A stretch of DNA of 64,000 nucleotides from Paramacrobiotus metropolitanus (taxonomy: Eukaryota; Tardigrada; Eutardigrada; Parachela; Macrobiotidae), in assembly GCF_019649055.1 (NCBI RefSeq), contig NW_026570450.1:54044-118043 (forward strand), given 5' to 3'. The notes under the pieces are model-generated. The model had not been told where the DNA came from. It worked only from the letters and a program-made list of their open reading frames with translations, and ran no database searches. Numbering within the stretch: the first letter of the stretch is position 1; the number at the start of each line of letters is the position of its first letter. A program made the translations under genes and the position numbers. Positions 33,600 through 44,000 of the stretch are shown here, one piece after another.

Positions 33600-35651
33600 T
33601 ATTAATGCTGGTGCTGGCCGACGAACTTTTCAAAGGTCAGAGCGAACAAAACTGAAGTTTGCTATCGTGTCAAGTGGAATTATCAACTTAAAGAGTGACA
33701 ACTTCGAAATGAAGTTTGTACTCGTTTATATCGGCCTCGCGCTAACCGCAAGGCGCAAGGGGTAATTACCGGATTTCTTAGAGTTTATTTTCTTGAAAAC
33801 AAAGTATTGTTACGTTGTGGTCGCCTGTAATGAAAAGTAAAAACACACTACGAACACAACTGCCCTAAGTCGCCCGGTAATACCTACTGTACTTAATGCA
33901 CTGAATATATTTCACCGTCAAGCGTGGAATGCCGGTACGTACCAGTCGGTAGGTGTATGAACTTTCTGTTTTCGTTTTGAAAGCGGTTGTACGATTATAC
34001 TCGTGTTATAGACATTGTAAATATTATTGTGTATCCCACACCAGTGTTTACGTAATATAAATTGTTACAACATTTTGTACTACTTCTTTTTGAAAACAAA
34101 GAAGTTTTTAGTGCATTCTGCATATTATTAGTGCATACTGACATGTGGTACAGTGGCAAAGTCACAGTATCACAAACGGATTGCGGCTTGATTTCCTTTC
34201 CTGGAGACAAAAAAATAATATTATCACTGTACTGATTACTTACTTCTAGGCGATACGCGTACTTCGCAGCAGACCATTATGAATTACAGCGTTTTCAGAA
34301 GTTCGGGTAAAAGCGAAACACTTATCATCGTTCAGAAACGGAAATTTCATGCTACGTAAACGTAACAGTGCTTAAAAACTTAAGGGGGTAGTATCACAGA
34401 AATTTTTACAAGAAATCGTTGTAAACTGTGCATACGAAGCAAAGATTTGTTGTTCGTGCAGTGTGAACCGTTTCCTGATACAAATGCTATTATAGTAATA
34501 TGTCAGGTGCGGAAATCAAGAAATTCAAAAAAGCAAACCCAAGTTTTTTACTGTAAATTTACCATTATCGATTGGTCAGATGTTGCTAGCGACTACACAA
34601 CTTGGAAACTCGAAGTAGCCGTCGAATCACTCGGATATTTTCAGGCGCTTCCCGCATGGTCACCGAAATCGGGCAGCTGATACACAAGGAAACGGGCGAG
34701 ATAGGGGCGATCGAGTATTCGCGCTAGCGGTTCAGCATCGAAATCCAACGCGGGAATGCGGACTGTGTCATGGGAACAGCACCAACATCGGCTAATTTAG
34801 GTGAGATGTTCTGTATAATTAATTAGGCCGCCTATTTTTGCTGTCGGCTAGGAATGATTAAGTACTAGTACATCTTTACTATGATAGAAAAATTGTGATA
34901 CCGCCAAATGCCAATTAAAACTTTTGTATACCGCCAGTATAAGTTTACATAAAAACTTTTCATAATAATAAACAACCACCATGCGCTACCATTTAATGCA
35001 CGCTATCATTATAAGTAAGTAAGTAAGCTAAGTACGCTACCATTTAACCCACGGGTGGATAGAGATTTTGGTTGTTTTTTCAGTGTTTAAAATTTTAACA
35101 GTAACGTAGTGTGCCTGCGCTTGCACTTCTTGTTACTTTGACGGCTATTGCCTATTAAAGTGAAAATATAAACAACCATGAAAATCGCATAATAATATTA
35201 TGCGATTTTCATGGTTGTTTATAATCGCTTTGCGCTACGATCGCGACAACCGGTGCGCTACGACAACCACCGATGTACGAGTAGCTTCGTCACGCCACGA
35301 CCGCTCGGCGGCGCCTGATTCTGACAGTCTGACAATGGAAATTTGAGCGGTGAAAAATGATGAATTTTTCACAATTGTTGTGTAGCAGTTCTTATAGTTG
35401 TGAGTTGTGGTTTTTGGTTTTTTTGCGGGAACTCAACGCGACGACGACGACTGGGTCCTTGATCCCAGGTCCTCAGTGCTCCCGTTAATTCCACGCGCAC
35501 TGATTGAATGTTTGCGGGAAACTGATTTATATGGTCATCATCTGAACTTGCTAGAAGCTTGATTATGAACTGCACCTTGAACGAGACACCATCCTCTGCA
35601 AGCGACAATTTCCTTGACTTTTGCGCCATCGCTCGCTATCTGCAGGATACC
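33600..35651. other. Intergenic, no supported gene
   Basis: Contains a near-palindromic hairpin at 35167-35223 and short repeats of GCGCTACCATTTA (near 34984 and 35027). An antisense ATG frame at 35629-35369 (86 codons) opens head-to-head with the bZIP gene but has no recognisable content. Confidence 0.5.
35167..35223. repeat. Perfect 27-bp-arm hairpin
   Basis: Arms of 27 bp (starting TATAAACAACCATGAAAATC) are exact reverse complements around a 3-nt AAT loop. The loop is too short for a normal microRNA precursor; a MITE remnant or palindromic insertion is likelier. Confidence 0.85.
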
Positions 35652-35666
35652 ATGAGTTCCATCTGA
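35652..35666 (+). promoter_or_regulatory. Candidate uORF1 of the bZIP gene (4 codons)
   Basis: ATG AGT TCC ATC TGA, 130 bp before the main ATG. Whether it lies in the mature 5' UTR is unknown. Confidence 0.35.
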
Positions 35667-35726
35667 CGTTTCAAGGTGCCCGTTGCAAGATTTCCGTCAC
35701 TTTCGTTCGTGTGCTCTCTGTAAATT

Positions 35727-35744
35727 ATGACTGCAGCGGTGTGA
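35727..35744 (+). promoter_or_regulatory. Candidate uORF2 of the bZIP gene (5 codons)
   Basis: ATG ACT GCA GCG GTG TGA, ending 52 bp before the main ATG, with no other ATG in between. It does not overlap the main frame. Confidence 0.35.
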
Positions 35745-35796
35745 GCAGAGTTCTGCAGGAGCTGTTTTTTTTATCGCTATCAAGCAAAACGCTACA

Positions 35797-36345
35797 ATGG
35801 TCCTGCAAGCGATTGTGGAGCAGTTATTAAGACCTTTCGCCGCCGTCAGTGTGAAACAACCGTTCCCTGCTCTAAGTACTCCAGCTCCCGATAATCTCGC
35901 TGCTCCCTACTCGAAAGCATCCATTGCGGGGCATCCACCGCCTCATTCTCCTTGTGGCGATAAAACTGATAGTCCACCAACGAAATCCCCGCAAGATGTG
36001 TTGCAGCCTGTTCCTCTACAGTATCCACTGCTCGCGAGCCTGCTGAGGAACACTAAGACGGTGATTCCGCCGGTTCTTCCTGAAACTAAGAAGCCACGAC
36101 CACCTCCCTATCGTCCACGCGTTCGCCGCTCCTCCCGGAAAGTCAGTCAACGAAAGCGTCAGCAGTGCGTGAAAGCGTCCAATCGCTATCGCGAGAAAAA
36201 GCGTCGCGAGGAGGTGGAGAGTGTGGAGGAGCACCAGCTGCTGCTGGATTTGCGCGCTGAACTGCTGGAGCGCCGCAAACGCCTGCGGAATAAAATCAAG
36301 ATGGTCGTGGGGTTGCTGCAGAAGCGTCTGCTGGATGTGCGTTGA
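35797..36345 (+). CDS. ATF4/5-like bZIP transcription factor, single exon
   Basis: 182-aa nuclear protein. Residues 1-110 are Pro-rich and low in structure. Residues about 114-138 are the basic region, with KASNRYREKKRREE matching the RYR.KKR.E signature of ATF4-type CREB2 factors. Residues about 139-180 form a Leu-rich amphipathic helix (EEHQLLLDLRAELLERRKRL). The position normally held by the near-invariant Asn of bZIP basic regions is Cys124 (TGC at 36166-36168); Ala and Ser at +3 and +4 and Arg at +8 are retained. It starts at the first ATG of the frame. Two short upstream ORFs suggest translational control as in ATF4, by inference only. The unusual basic region could change DNA recognition or reflect a divergent lineage. 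Confidence 0.75.
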   Translation: MVLQAIVEQLLRPFAAVSVKQPFPALSTPAPDNLAAPYSKASIAGHPPPHSPCGDKTDSPPTKSPQDVLQPVPLQYPLLASLLRNTKTVIPPVLPETKKPRPPPYRPRVRRSSRKVSQRKRQQCVKASNRYREKKRREEVESVEEHQLLLDLRAELLERRKRLRNKIKMVVGLLQKRLLDVR

Positions 36346-37689
36346 ATTCCTTCGCTCAGTTCTATGTTTCTATATTGTGGGTGCGTTCATCATCTCGTAA
36401 GAACGTTGGACAATAACCGTATTACGTTTTGCTGTTTAAAACTGTCAGTTTATAGGTTTTCATTGCGTAGTTCTTTTATTTACTTCCGTTCGGTGTTACT
36501 TGTATATAGATTATAGAGTAGCTGGTAAACCGTAAAATGTGTCAAGAGTGCATGGAGGTTTTTCAAATTGTGATGCCGGTTTGCCGAGTTATTATCGACT
36601 GAAATTTGTGTGTGCGTAAAACAGTTGCGACTTTCTCTTTCATCCTCAGTCCTCAGCAAGTTGTTTTTGCATGTAGAATGTGTCTACAGCTTCTGTACTA
36701 TTTGTGCCTGATTAGGTAATGCAAACTAAACCTGCAAGGTATCTTCACTTAAGTGAAGTGAACTTAGTGAAGATACCTTGAAACCTGTCTACAGAACCTA
36801 AACCTGGATAACCTCTGTACAGTTATCCATCATAACTGCAAGTGACGTTAAGGCATTATTACAATCAAATTATATATTGTACAAACTTATTAATTTGTAC
36901 ATTCGTATTTCTATTGATGTTGTCACACAACAAAAAGACCGATTTAGCTCACCGGATTTTATGCAGAACACTGAACATGTAAAAACACACATGAACTTTT
37001 AATACACTTATGTAATGACAACAAAAGAACTTTTCGCCAAAAAAACGGACTAGGAAAATGTCAGTTAAATTCGATAACGTCAACCCGAGTGCGTATTTGA
37101 ACAGTATTTAATACTGACTGAAAGTGTGAAACAAGCTCCACCATGTGGCCGTATCGTAACTGTTAACCACTGCTCTACGACATCTCGATATTTGCTATGT
37201 ATGTATTATGTATTTGCTATCTGATTCCGCCGGCAGCAGAAAGTCTTAAGCGTCGATGTAAGCGCCATTTTCGTCCTACCGTTTTCCATGTACCCAGAAT
37301 GGGGCTGAATTCTGTTGTCAATAAAGAAAACGACATAAATTTCATTAGAATCAGTTAAATGACAGGCAACGCCATGAATAATAACACCACATTGTGTTTA
37401 TTCATATGCTCCAAAAATCGCGAATAAATACCATAATATCAATGTGTTTTTTATTTTTCAACTAATACCAGTATTTCGGAAATCTTTCCCCGCACCGAAT
37501 ATGGCGTTTTATTTCGTTACCATCCCTTGAATAACGTTATTCTCGCAAGTTCATAACAGAGATAATACAAATCTGACGTGTTATAATACTTACAAATAGA
37601 ATATTAAATATTGCGTACTTCATACCCGATCCAAAGAATGCGCAACATAAACAGGAGAAAATCTCTAACATGACATAAACTCCGGCGTA
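36346..37689. other. 3' flank of bZIP gene and intergenic
   Basis: No gene seen. A hairpin lies at 36735-36780 (15-bp perfect arms starting CAAGGTATCTTCACT). The distal part lies downstream of CSTF1, which ends at 37690 on the other strand, so the two genes are convergent. Confidence 0.55.
36735..36780. repeat. Hairpin in bZIP 3' flank
   Basis: CAAGGTATCTTCACT and its exact reverse complement separated by a 16-nt loop that itself contains ACTTAAGT-like symmetry. It is possibly within the 3' UTR. Confidence 0.7.
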
Positions 37690-40191
37690 TTACGCCCGTA
37701 TCTTCGCATAGAACCGCATGCGTCCATCCTCGCCCGCGGTCAGATACGCCGGCTCCGTGGTGGAATGACAGAAGCGCTTGACGGCGCCGTTATGCGCCAT
37801 GGGAATACTGGCCAGTTTGGCCGCGTTGCGACTGTTCCACACCATCAACTGGCCGGAGAAGCCACTGGGACAGATCACTTGGTCCTCTTCGTGGTTGAAC
37901 TGCGCCTGCGAGCGGGGTGGGGGCGGGGTGCCCGGCGGCCCGCCCAGGCCGGTGTAGTACATGAGCGGCCGGACGGCGGCCACTTCCCACAGTTTGACGT
38001 TCTCGTCTTTCCCGTAGGAAAGGATGTACTTGCCGTTCTTGGAGATGGAGACCGAGTTGATCTCCTGGTTATCGTGCGCGGCCGGGATCGTCTGCATGCA
38101 GCGGTTACTCACACCGTCCCATAACTTGATGGCGCCGTCTTTCGAACCGGAACAGTATATCGATCCGTCTACAACAAGAAAAATTAGGATGAGAAGTGCA
38201 AAATTAAGCCAGTCATTTAACAACATGCTTAACTCAAGCTTTGCGATATGCTTAGCTAAAGAAACAGCAGACAATTGATGCCAACAATTAGAAAATACAT
38301 GTCTCAAAATAGGCAGTCAGGAAATTTCGAAAACGCTATAAAACGTGGATGAGCTACGCAAAAGCCTAATATTATATTATTGATAAATCCCGTATTTTTG
38401 TTGCGTTCGTTATACATTTTAAAACCGAAGGTCGTGACATGCATGGAAACAATTTTGTACGAGCAAGGATTGCTTCTTCATATTACGATACGAACAAAAT
38501 TTAAATTCACAAAAAAATATCGACAAAAAAGGCTCCAGTACATTACTGTGAAAGCACATAATATTATCAAGGGTAGGTACCAGTCAACCAGGATGAGCTA
38601 AATATTACAGCCGTAACACTACGATAATTCGCAACTTCTGGACGGTCATACCTCGCGCATATGATAAACTGGTGATGGCTTTGGTGTGCTGATCGAGTGG
38701 ATTGGAGGAGACAAAGGATCGTCCCGTCTCGATATCATACAGCCGCAGCGTGGGATGCATCGTCCCGAAGAGGGCATAACTGCCCGAGGGATGGAACAAC
38801 ACCTCCCGAATCTTCTCCGCCTCGTGGAATATCCTCAAGGCCCGCTTGTAGCCGGATTTCTCAAAGGAGAAGAGGCGCGCCGTGAAGTCGTGGCTGCCGG
38901 AGAGCAGCAGCTGCCGGTCGGGATCCGGATGGAAACACACGGAGGCCACGCTGTCCTGGTGGTCTTGGATGATGCGGTATATCACGCTCTACATCCAACA
39001 GTACAACATGAATTAAAGATACGCAAACGAAAAACAAACAATGTCAAGTTCTAGGGCAAATGTTTTTTTTTACAGTTTACAGGATCCGCCGACACCGACA
39101 CGCAAGAGAAAATACGAATATGAGCCCATCATCTACGCTATAACATTAACCATATGCTATTGTCTATCACTACGAGTAAGTACTCAAGCAATTAGGCTGG
39201 TTTTTCGCATTTTCAAACATGTTTTTCCAAATGGGGGCACGAAAAGTATAAAGGCGTCCATCTGCAAAATTATCCAGCATGAAGTGATTAACTGACTTTA
39301 AAAAATGAGAGCTTCTACTTTACAACAGCATTGTAAAACCGCATTAAATGTCAGGTTGAGGTACATGTACATAATAATCGATGCGTATTAAAATCTAGTA
39401 AAATCAAAAATTAGCGCAAACACTGAATTTTAATACCTCAGGGACAATAACGCCCTAAAATAACGCCGAACAAAAATAATATTAACAATTGATAATAGTG
39501 TCAGTTTAATGATGCCATTAAAAGGCATTAATGCTAGTTTAAATATTTAATGCTGCCATAAATCGAATATTAAGGCTAAACCGCTAAAGCATTACTTAAC
39601 TTAGAAGACAATATAAGCAACCCGATGCTTTCAAAGTGAGAAGTCTCGTGGAATGCTTTAATGGTGCACCAGCCCAAAAGATGGTGTACCAGCCCAAAAG
39701 GTTGCAAGTACAGTAATTCCTACCTGTTCGATCTGATCGGGCGGCAAGCGCTGAAAATCCAGTCCCCGCTGGATAATCTTCTCCACATCGTAAATCTTAA
39801 TAAACCCATCTTGACTGCCGGTGGCCACCAGTTTCCCCGTGGAGCTGAAGGCCGCGGCGTGGATGGGACCCCGGTGGCTGGTCGTCACGGCGAACTCGTA
39901 CACCGTCAACGGCGGCGAGCTGATCTCGACCGAGGAGTCCACATTGAGATCCAGCGTCTTGGCGGCCGGGTCAGTGGCCGGCGTTTTGCGGGGGGTCTGG
40001 TGGTAGACGAGGTGGAAGAGCTCGTCGGACGGGGGACAGGGGGGATCCATGAGGTTGAGCGCGTTGGCCACCTGCACCCCCACGGCAGAATAACCGTCCT
40101 GGAACAGCTGGCTGATCATCAGACGGTACATGCGCTCGCGCACCTGGTGCGATTGGAATTCCATGTGGTGGTTAGGCGGCTCCATGTTCAT
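37690..40191 (-). CDS. CSTF1: Cleavage stimulation factor subunit 1 (CstF-50), three exons
   Basis: 427-aa WD40 protein of the nuclear pre-mRNA 3'-end processing complex CstF. Exons: 40191-39724, 38988-38652 and 38168-37690 (CAG|gtagga, tgtag|AGC, CGAG|gtatga, tgtag|AC). The N-terminal homodimerisation segment is readable (RERMYRLMISQLFQDGYSAVG). WD repeats follow: HRGPIHAAAFSSTGKLVATG, HQDSVASVCFHPD, HPTLRLYDIETG, GSKDGAIKLWDGVSNRC, KNGKYILSYGKDENVKLWE and a last blade ending AGEDGRMRFYAKIRA. Length matches the animal family (about 430 aa). ATG codons at 40191 and 40185 are both in frame; the first is used here. Its 5' end faces BCS1 across 900 bp, so promoters may be shared. Introns of 735 and 483 bp carry no other gene. 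Confidence 0.95.
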
Positions 40192-41091
40192 GGCGACGGC
40201 GGCAGCGGGGAATATTGGTTAGTGAGGATGGCAACGATGATGAAGAGATCAACATGCGAATGATGCGATGCCACGCGGTCTCAGCGTTTTCATATCGCTG
40301 CAACACTGCCAACGCGATGTTACTACTTTTATGAACGCACAGTGTAAAAGCAGTGTATGCTTTACAGTTTTCCAGTCGAAAACTTCTTTTCTTTGTACAA
40401 AAGTAAAACACTAAACAGTGATAAAACCAAATAAACAGACTTAGAAAGACACAAATTTACAGGTTTGCATCACACTAACTGCAGTGCATTGTAAACTGAA
40501 TCAGAACCTACTGGTGAGGCGAGCTATTTACCTCTAATTGTTAGCGCCAGCATAATTTCCACCCAGGGAAAACACATTACATTTCCATAGTTCCAGTTTT
40601 TTTTATTTTCTCTTTTAAATAACACTATTCAATTGAGAACATATAAGTTTTGTTTTGTATGATATAATTTCTGCCGCGTGGATTTCTTGAAATGTAAATG
40701 CTTTTTCAGCCGCCCTGGTTTCCCTTCTAGGACAACCGGAAATGCCCCAAGCTACCATCAACTCGTCACGCTACTTCATTTGCAAACTTTTTCACTTGTC
40801 AGCCGTTTCGACAGTCGACACAAAGACTTTTTAAAGTTTTCTTTGGTTTCTCTGTTTCGGGAATTTTGCTGCAAGGAGTGCAAGCCATCGACAAAGACTT
40901 TTATTTTATAAGTGGTAACGTTTTGTGTATTTTTTAAAGAGTCAGACGATAGATTTATGTACTACACTGTTGAATCTGACGTTTGAGAGCCTTGCTGGTG
41001 AGGCGAGCTACTTGCCGTTAACTGATCCCAGTCAGTCTGAGTCAGACTTGGTTCTTCATCATGATGCTCGTTCTCCTGAGCCTGACGCAAT
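40192..41091. promoter_or_regulatory. CSTF1/BCS1 bidirectional intergenic region
   Basis: 900 bp between two divergent start codons. It must hold both promoters and 5' UTRs. I see no TATA box at a convincing distance from either ATG, in line with housekeeping promoters. Confidence 0.5.
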
Positions 41092-44000
41092 ATGGACGCC
41101 GATCTCCCTAAACCCACCATCACCTCCCCCATCATCTACGCATCCGAACCGTGGTTTCTCTCACCCACCTTCCTCCTGACCACCACCGCCGTCGCCGCGG
41201 GGACCGCGGTGTATGTGTTCAACAAATCCGAGCTCTCCGTCAACATGGTCGTCGCGGACCTCCTGGGTTCCCTCAAAGACAACCCCTACTTCGGGGCCGG
41301 CTTCGGACTGGTGGGGGTGGGCGCGGGGCTGGCTGTCCTGCGCAAAGGGATGCAGTTGGGGACGGTGATGTTTAAGCGGCACTACACGGTGACGCTGGAG
41401 GTGCCCAGCCGCGATCGCAGTTATCAGTGGCTGCTGCAGTGGATCACGGCGCGGGCGGCCCGCAACACGCAGCATATCAGTGTGGAGACGACGTACTCGC
41501 AGGAGGAGAGCGGGGGCAAGGTGCTGACCAAGTTTGATTTCCTTCCCGGACCGGGTGTGCATATTTTTCGGTGAGTGTGTTGAAACTTTGTAACACAGTA
41601 ATGAGTAACAACTTAAATTTTACTTAACGATTGGTTTGGTGCTCGTTGAATATTGCTTAATCAGTGAGCGGGGGCAGCTTTTCGTGCATTTGCTAGAATT
41701 ATTAATACAGTAATTTGCTGCGAAATATATTTCATTAATTTTTTTAAACTATGAATTTGTCGTTTGGGCAGTTTTCGGGTACTACGAACTGATCGAAGCT
41801 CTTCCGAATTTAGCATGTCGTTTCCGATCTTATTCCAAAAATGTTCGGTTCTGCGGCTGATCGTTTCGCTGATCTTTATTTGATCTTTGTTTAATTTATA
41901 TAATATTTATTTCTATCGCTTGGACAAATGATTGTCGATGAGGATTCGAGACAGAAGTCATTCGTCGTCGTTTGAGTTTGTAGAACTTTGCTTTGGTATC
42001 TATTCGACACAGTCAGGGTGATGCAATAAGTTTAGAGTTTTCTAATGCGCCTGCGCATATCCATTTATACTTTATGCAAAAGCCCTGCATCGTTGCAGTC
42101 AGTGCGATCGGTCGTTGTACACCTCTTTTGCATTCCGATTTCGCGAACAGAATCTCTTCATCTCCGGGACTATGGTCCAACGCGTGCAAGAGTGAAATTG
42201 TTCTTGTCGTTGCTGCATGCCGTCCCGCCCATCTGCCACCATGTCTGCACATCTCCATAGCTCATCCTTGGATATTCCGAATGCATTAAACTGAAAACAA
42301 TTAGCAGTGATAGTGGGTTTTGATGCAAAATGTCTTGTACAATACATGTGCAAGTATCTTATATATATATACACCGCATTGCCGATATCCGGTGCATCTG
42401 GATCATGGTATAATTATAATGAATCGTCTACTGATGCTTGGCCGGCTAGGTTTTGTGCTGAATTTTTAGAAAGTGACTTAATTTTGCCTAGTACAGAGTA
42501 TAATTGTGTATGGAGAATTATACCAATAGTTTTCAGTGCCTGTTTCTTACGTGCACAATCGGCAGTAGGAATATGTGTTGATCAGCTCTCCCGTGCCAGT
42601 CCACCGGAAGTACTCGTTATATTCAGCGTCGTGTGCGTCCAGATAATGCAGATACTCCGCTAGTTGCTTGGGATGGGCATAATTGTCTACATGAATAAAG
42701 GAGCCGTACGGGGCGACCGCTTCGTAGTCGGAGACGGGAGCTCCCATGACAATTGGCACCACTTCCGCCCTGTTTAGTACACAGAGTATCTCCTGTACTT
42801 GTATAGTAGTGCATACTTTTTGAACTGCTTACAGTTTATTTATTGTAACTTGTAAGTTGTAAGCGATAATCATTTTTGAAAGTATCGCTATCGCGTGAAT
42901 ACTTCTATACTTCTTTGTATAGCGTTATGCACAGATACCTACGAAAAAACGAATCAAAATTTATAACATTCAATCAGTCCAAAGATAAAATTGCGTAAAT
43001 AAAAATTAAAGTTATAAAATATGTCCGTAAAATAGCATTTCTGTGTGACTTTATTGGATTTAAGATAGTAATATATCCGCCTGACACAAATTACTCTTCA
43101 TTGCAAACCGAATTTTCTTTGCTGTATGGAAACCCAGTACGAATTTGAAAATAATTGTAAACGCGCATAAATTTCTCGTACGGGATCTCGTACATATCAA
43201 ATAACAATAACGAGCTTACCGTAATGCTATCCAGAATTTTTCTGTGATATACCATCGGCAGTTGCTGTTCTATAAATAGCAAATTGACCGGTAATGCAAT
43301 CGTTTTTGATTGATTTTGTTGTCTTTCTAACCTCGAAGGCTAAATAATACTTGTAGTCTTTTTGGAGAATACTGAGGCATTTCTCTTGTCGGCTCAAATC
43401 ACATTTGTGTGGTCCACAGCGGCCGAAGATGTCCACGGGATAATACTTGGCCAATTCCTTAGCATAGGCCAAGCGGTTGTTGGGCGCCTCGCAGTTGGAC
43501 ACGAACCAGGCGATGCGACCGGGCTGATGCTTGAATCCGCGCTTTTTAGCGGCGATGTTTTCCGTCTGGTTTTTCGATTTGATGTTGCGGTCGTAGAGCA
43601 CGAATTTCTCATACGGCGTCACTAATTCGCTATCGTGCCGGTATCTAGATGAAAAATAACAAAAAACTAGTTTTCGAAATCGCGCAGTGTTGATGTTTTT
43701 TTTATCCTGTGTATTTTTTTAAAAATTATTGAACAGAAGATTTATTTACATCTGTTTACAACGCGCGATGCGGCTTTGGCTTATAAGTGCGAGCAGTTTA
43801 CTTCTCAATAAATGAGTAAATGTTATGGTTTTCTGAGGCATCGCTTAAATACGTTGCCTTCCAAAACTTACGTTGCCGTCCAGTTGATTCTGTCCTTGTA
43901 TGGATTGAAATCCTTGGAATAGTTTGGTGGCTCCAAAAGGGACAACATCCAGATTTGGTTCAGTGGACGCTTGTATCCCTGTTCAAGTGGCATGATATTA

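Noticed and set aside
35369-35629. 86-codon ATG frame antisense and head-to-head with the bZIP gene
   Set aside because: No recognisable domain, overlaps the likely bZIP leader, and no continuation exon found. Could be an exon of an unknown gene but is unsupported.
43091-43282. Minus-strand frame with NSVCN as a possible fucosyltransferase FENS exon
   Set aside because: The stretch lacks YITEK and no splice site gives the right phase. The micro-exon 43269-43220 supplies NSNC..YITEK with matching phases.
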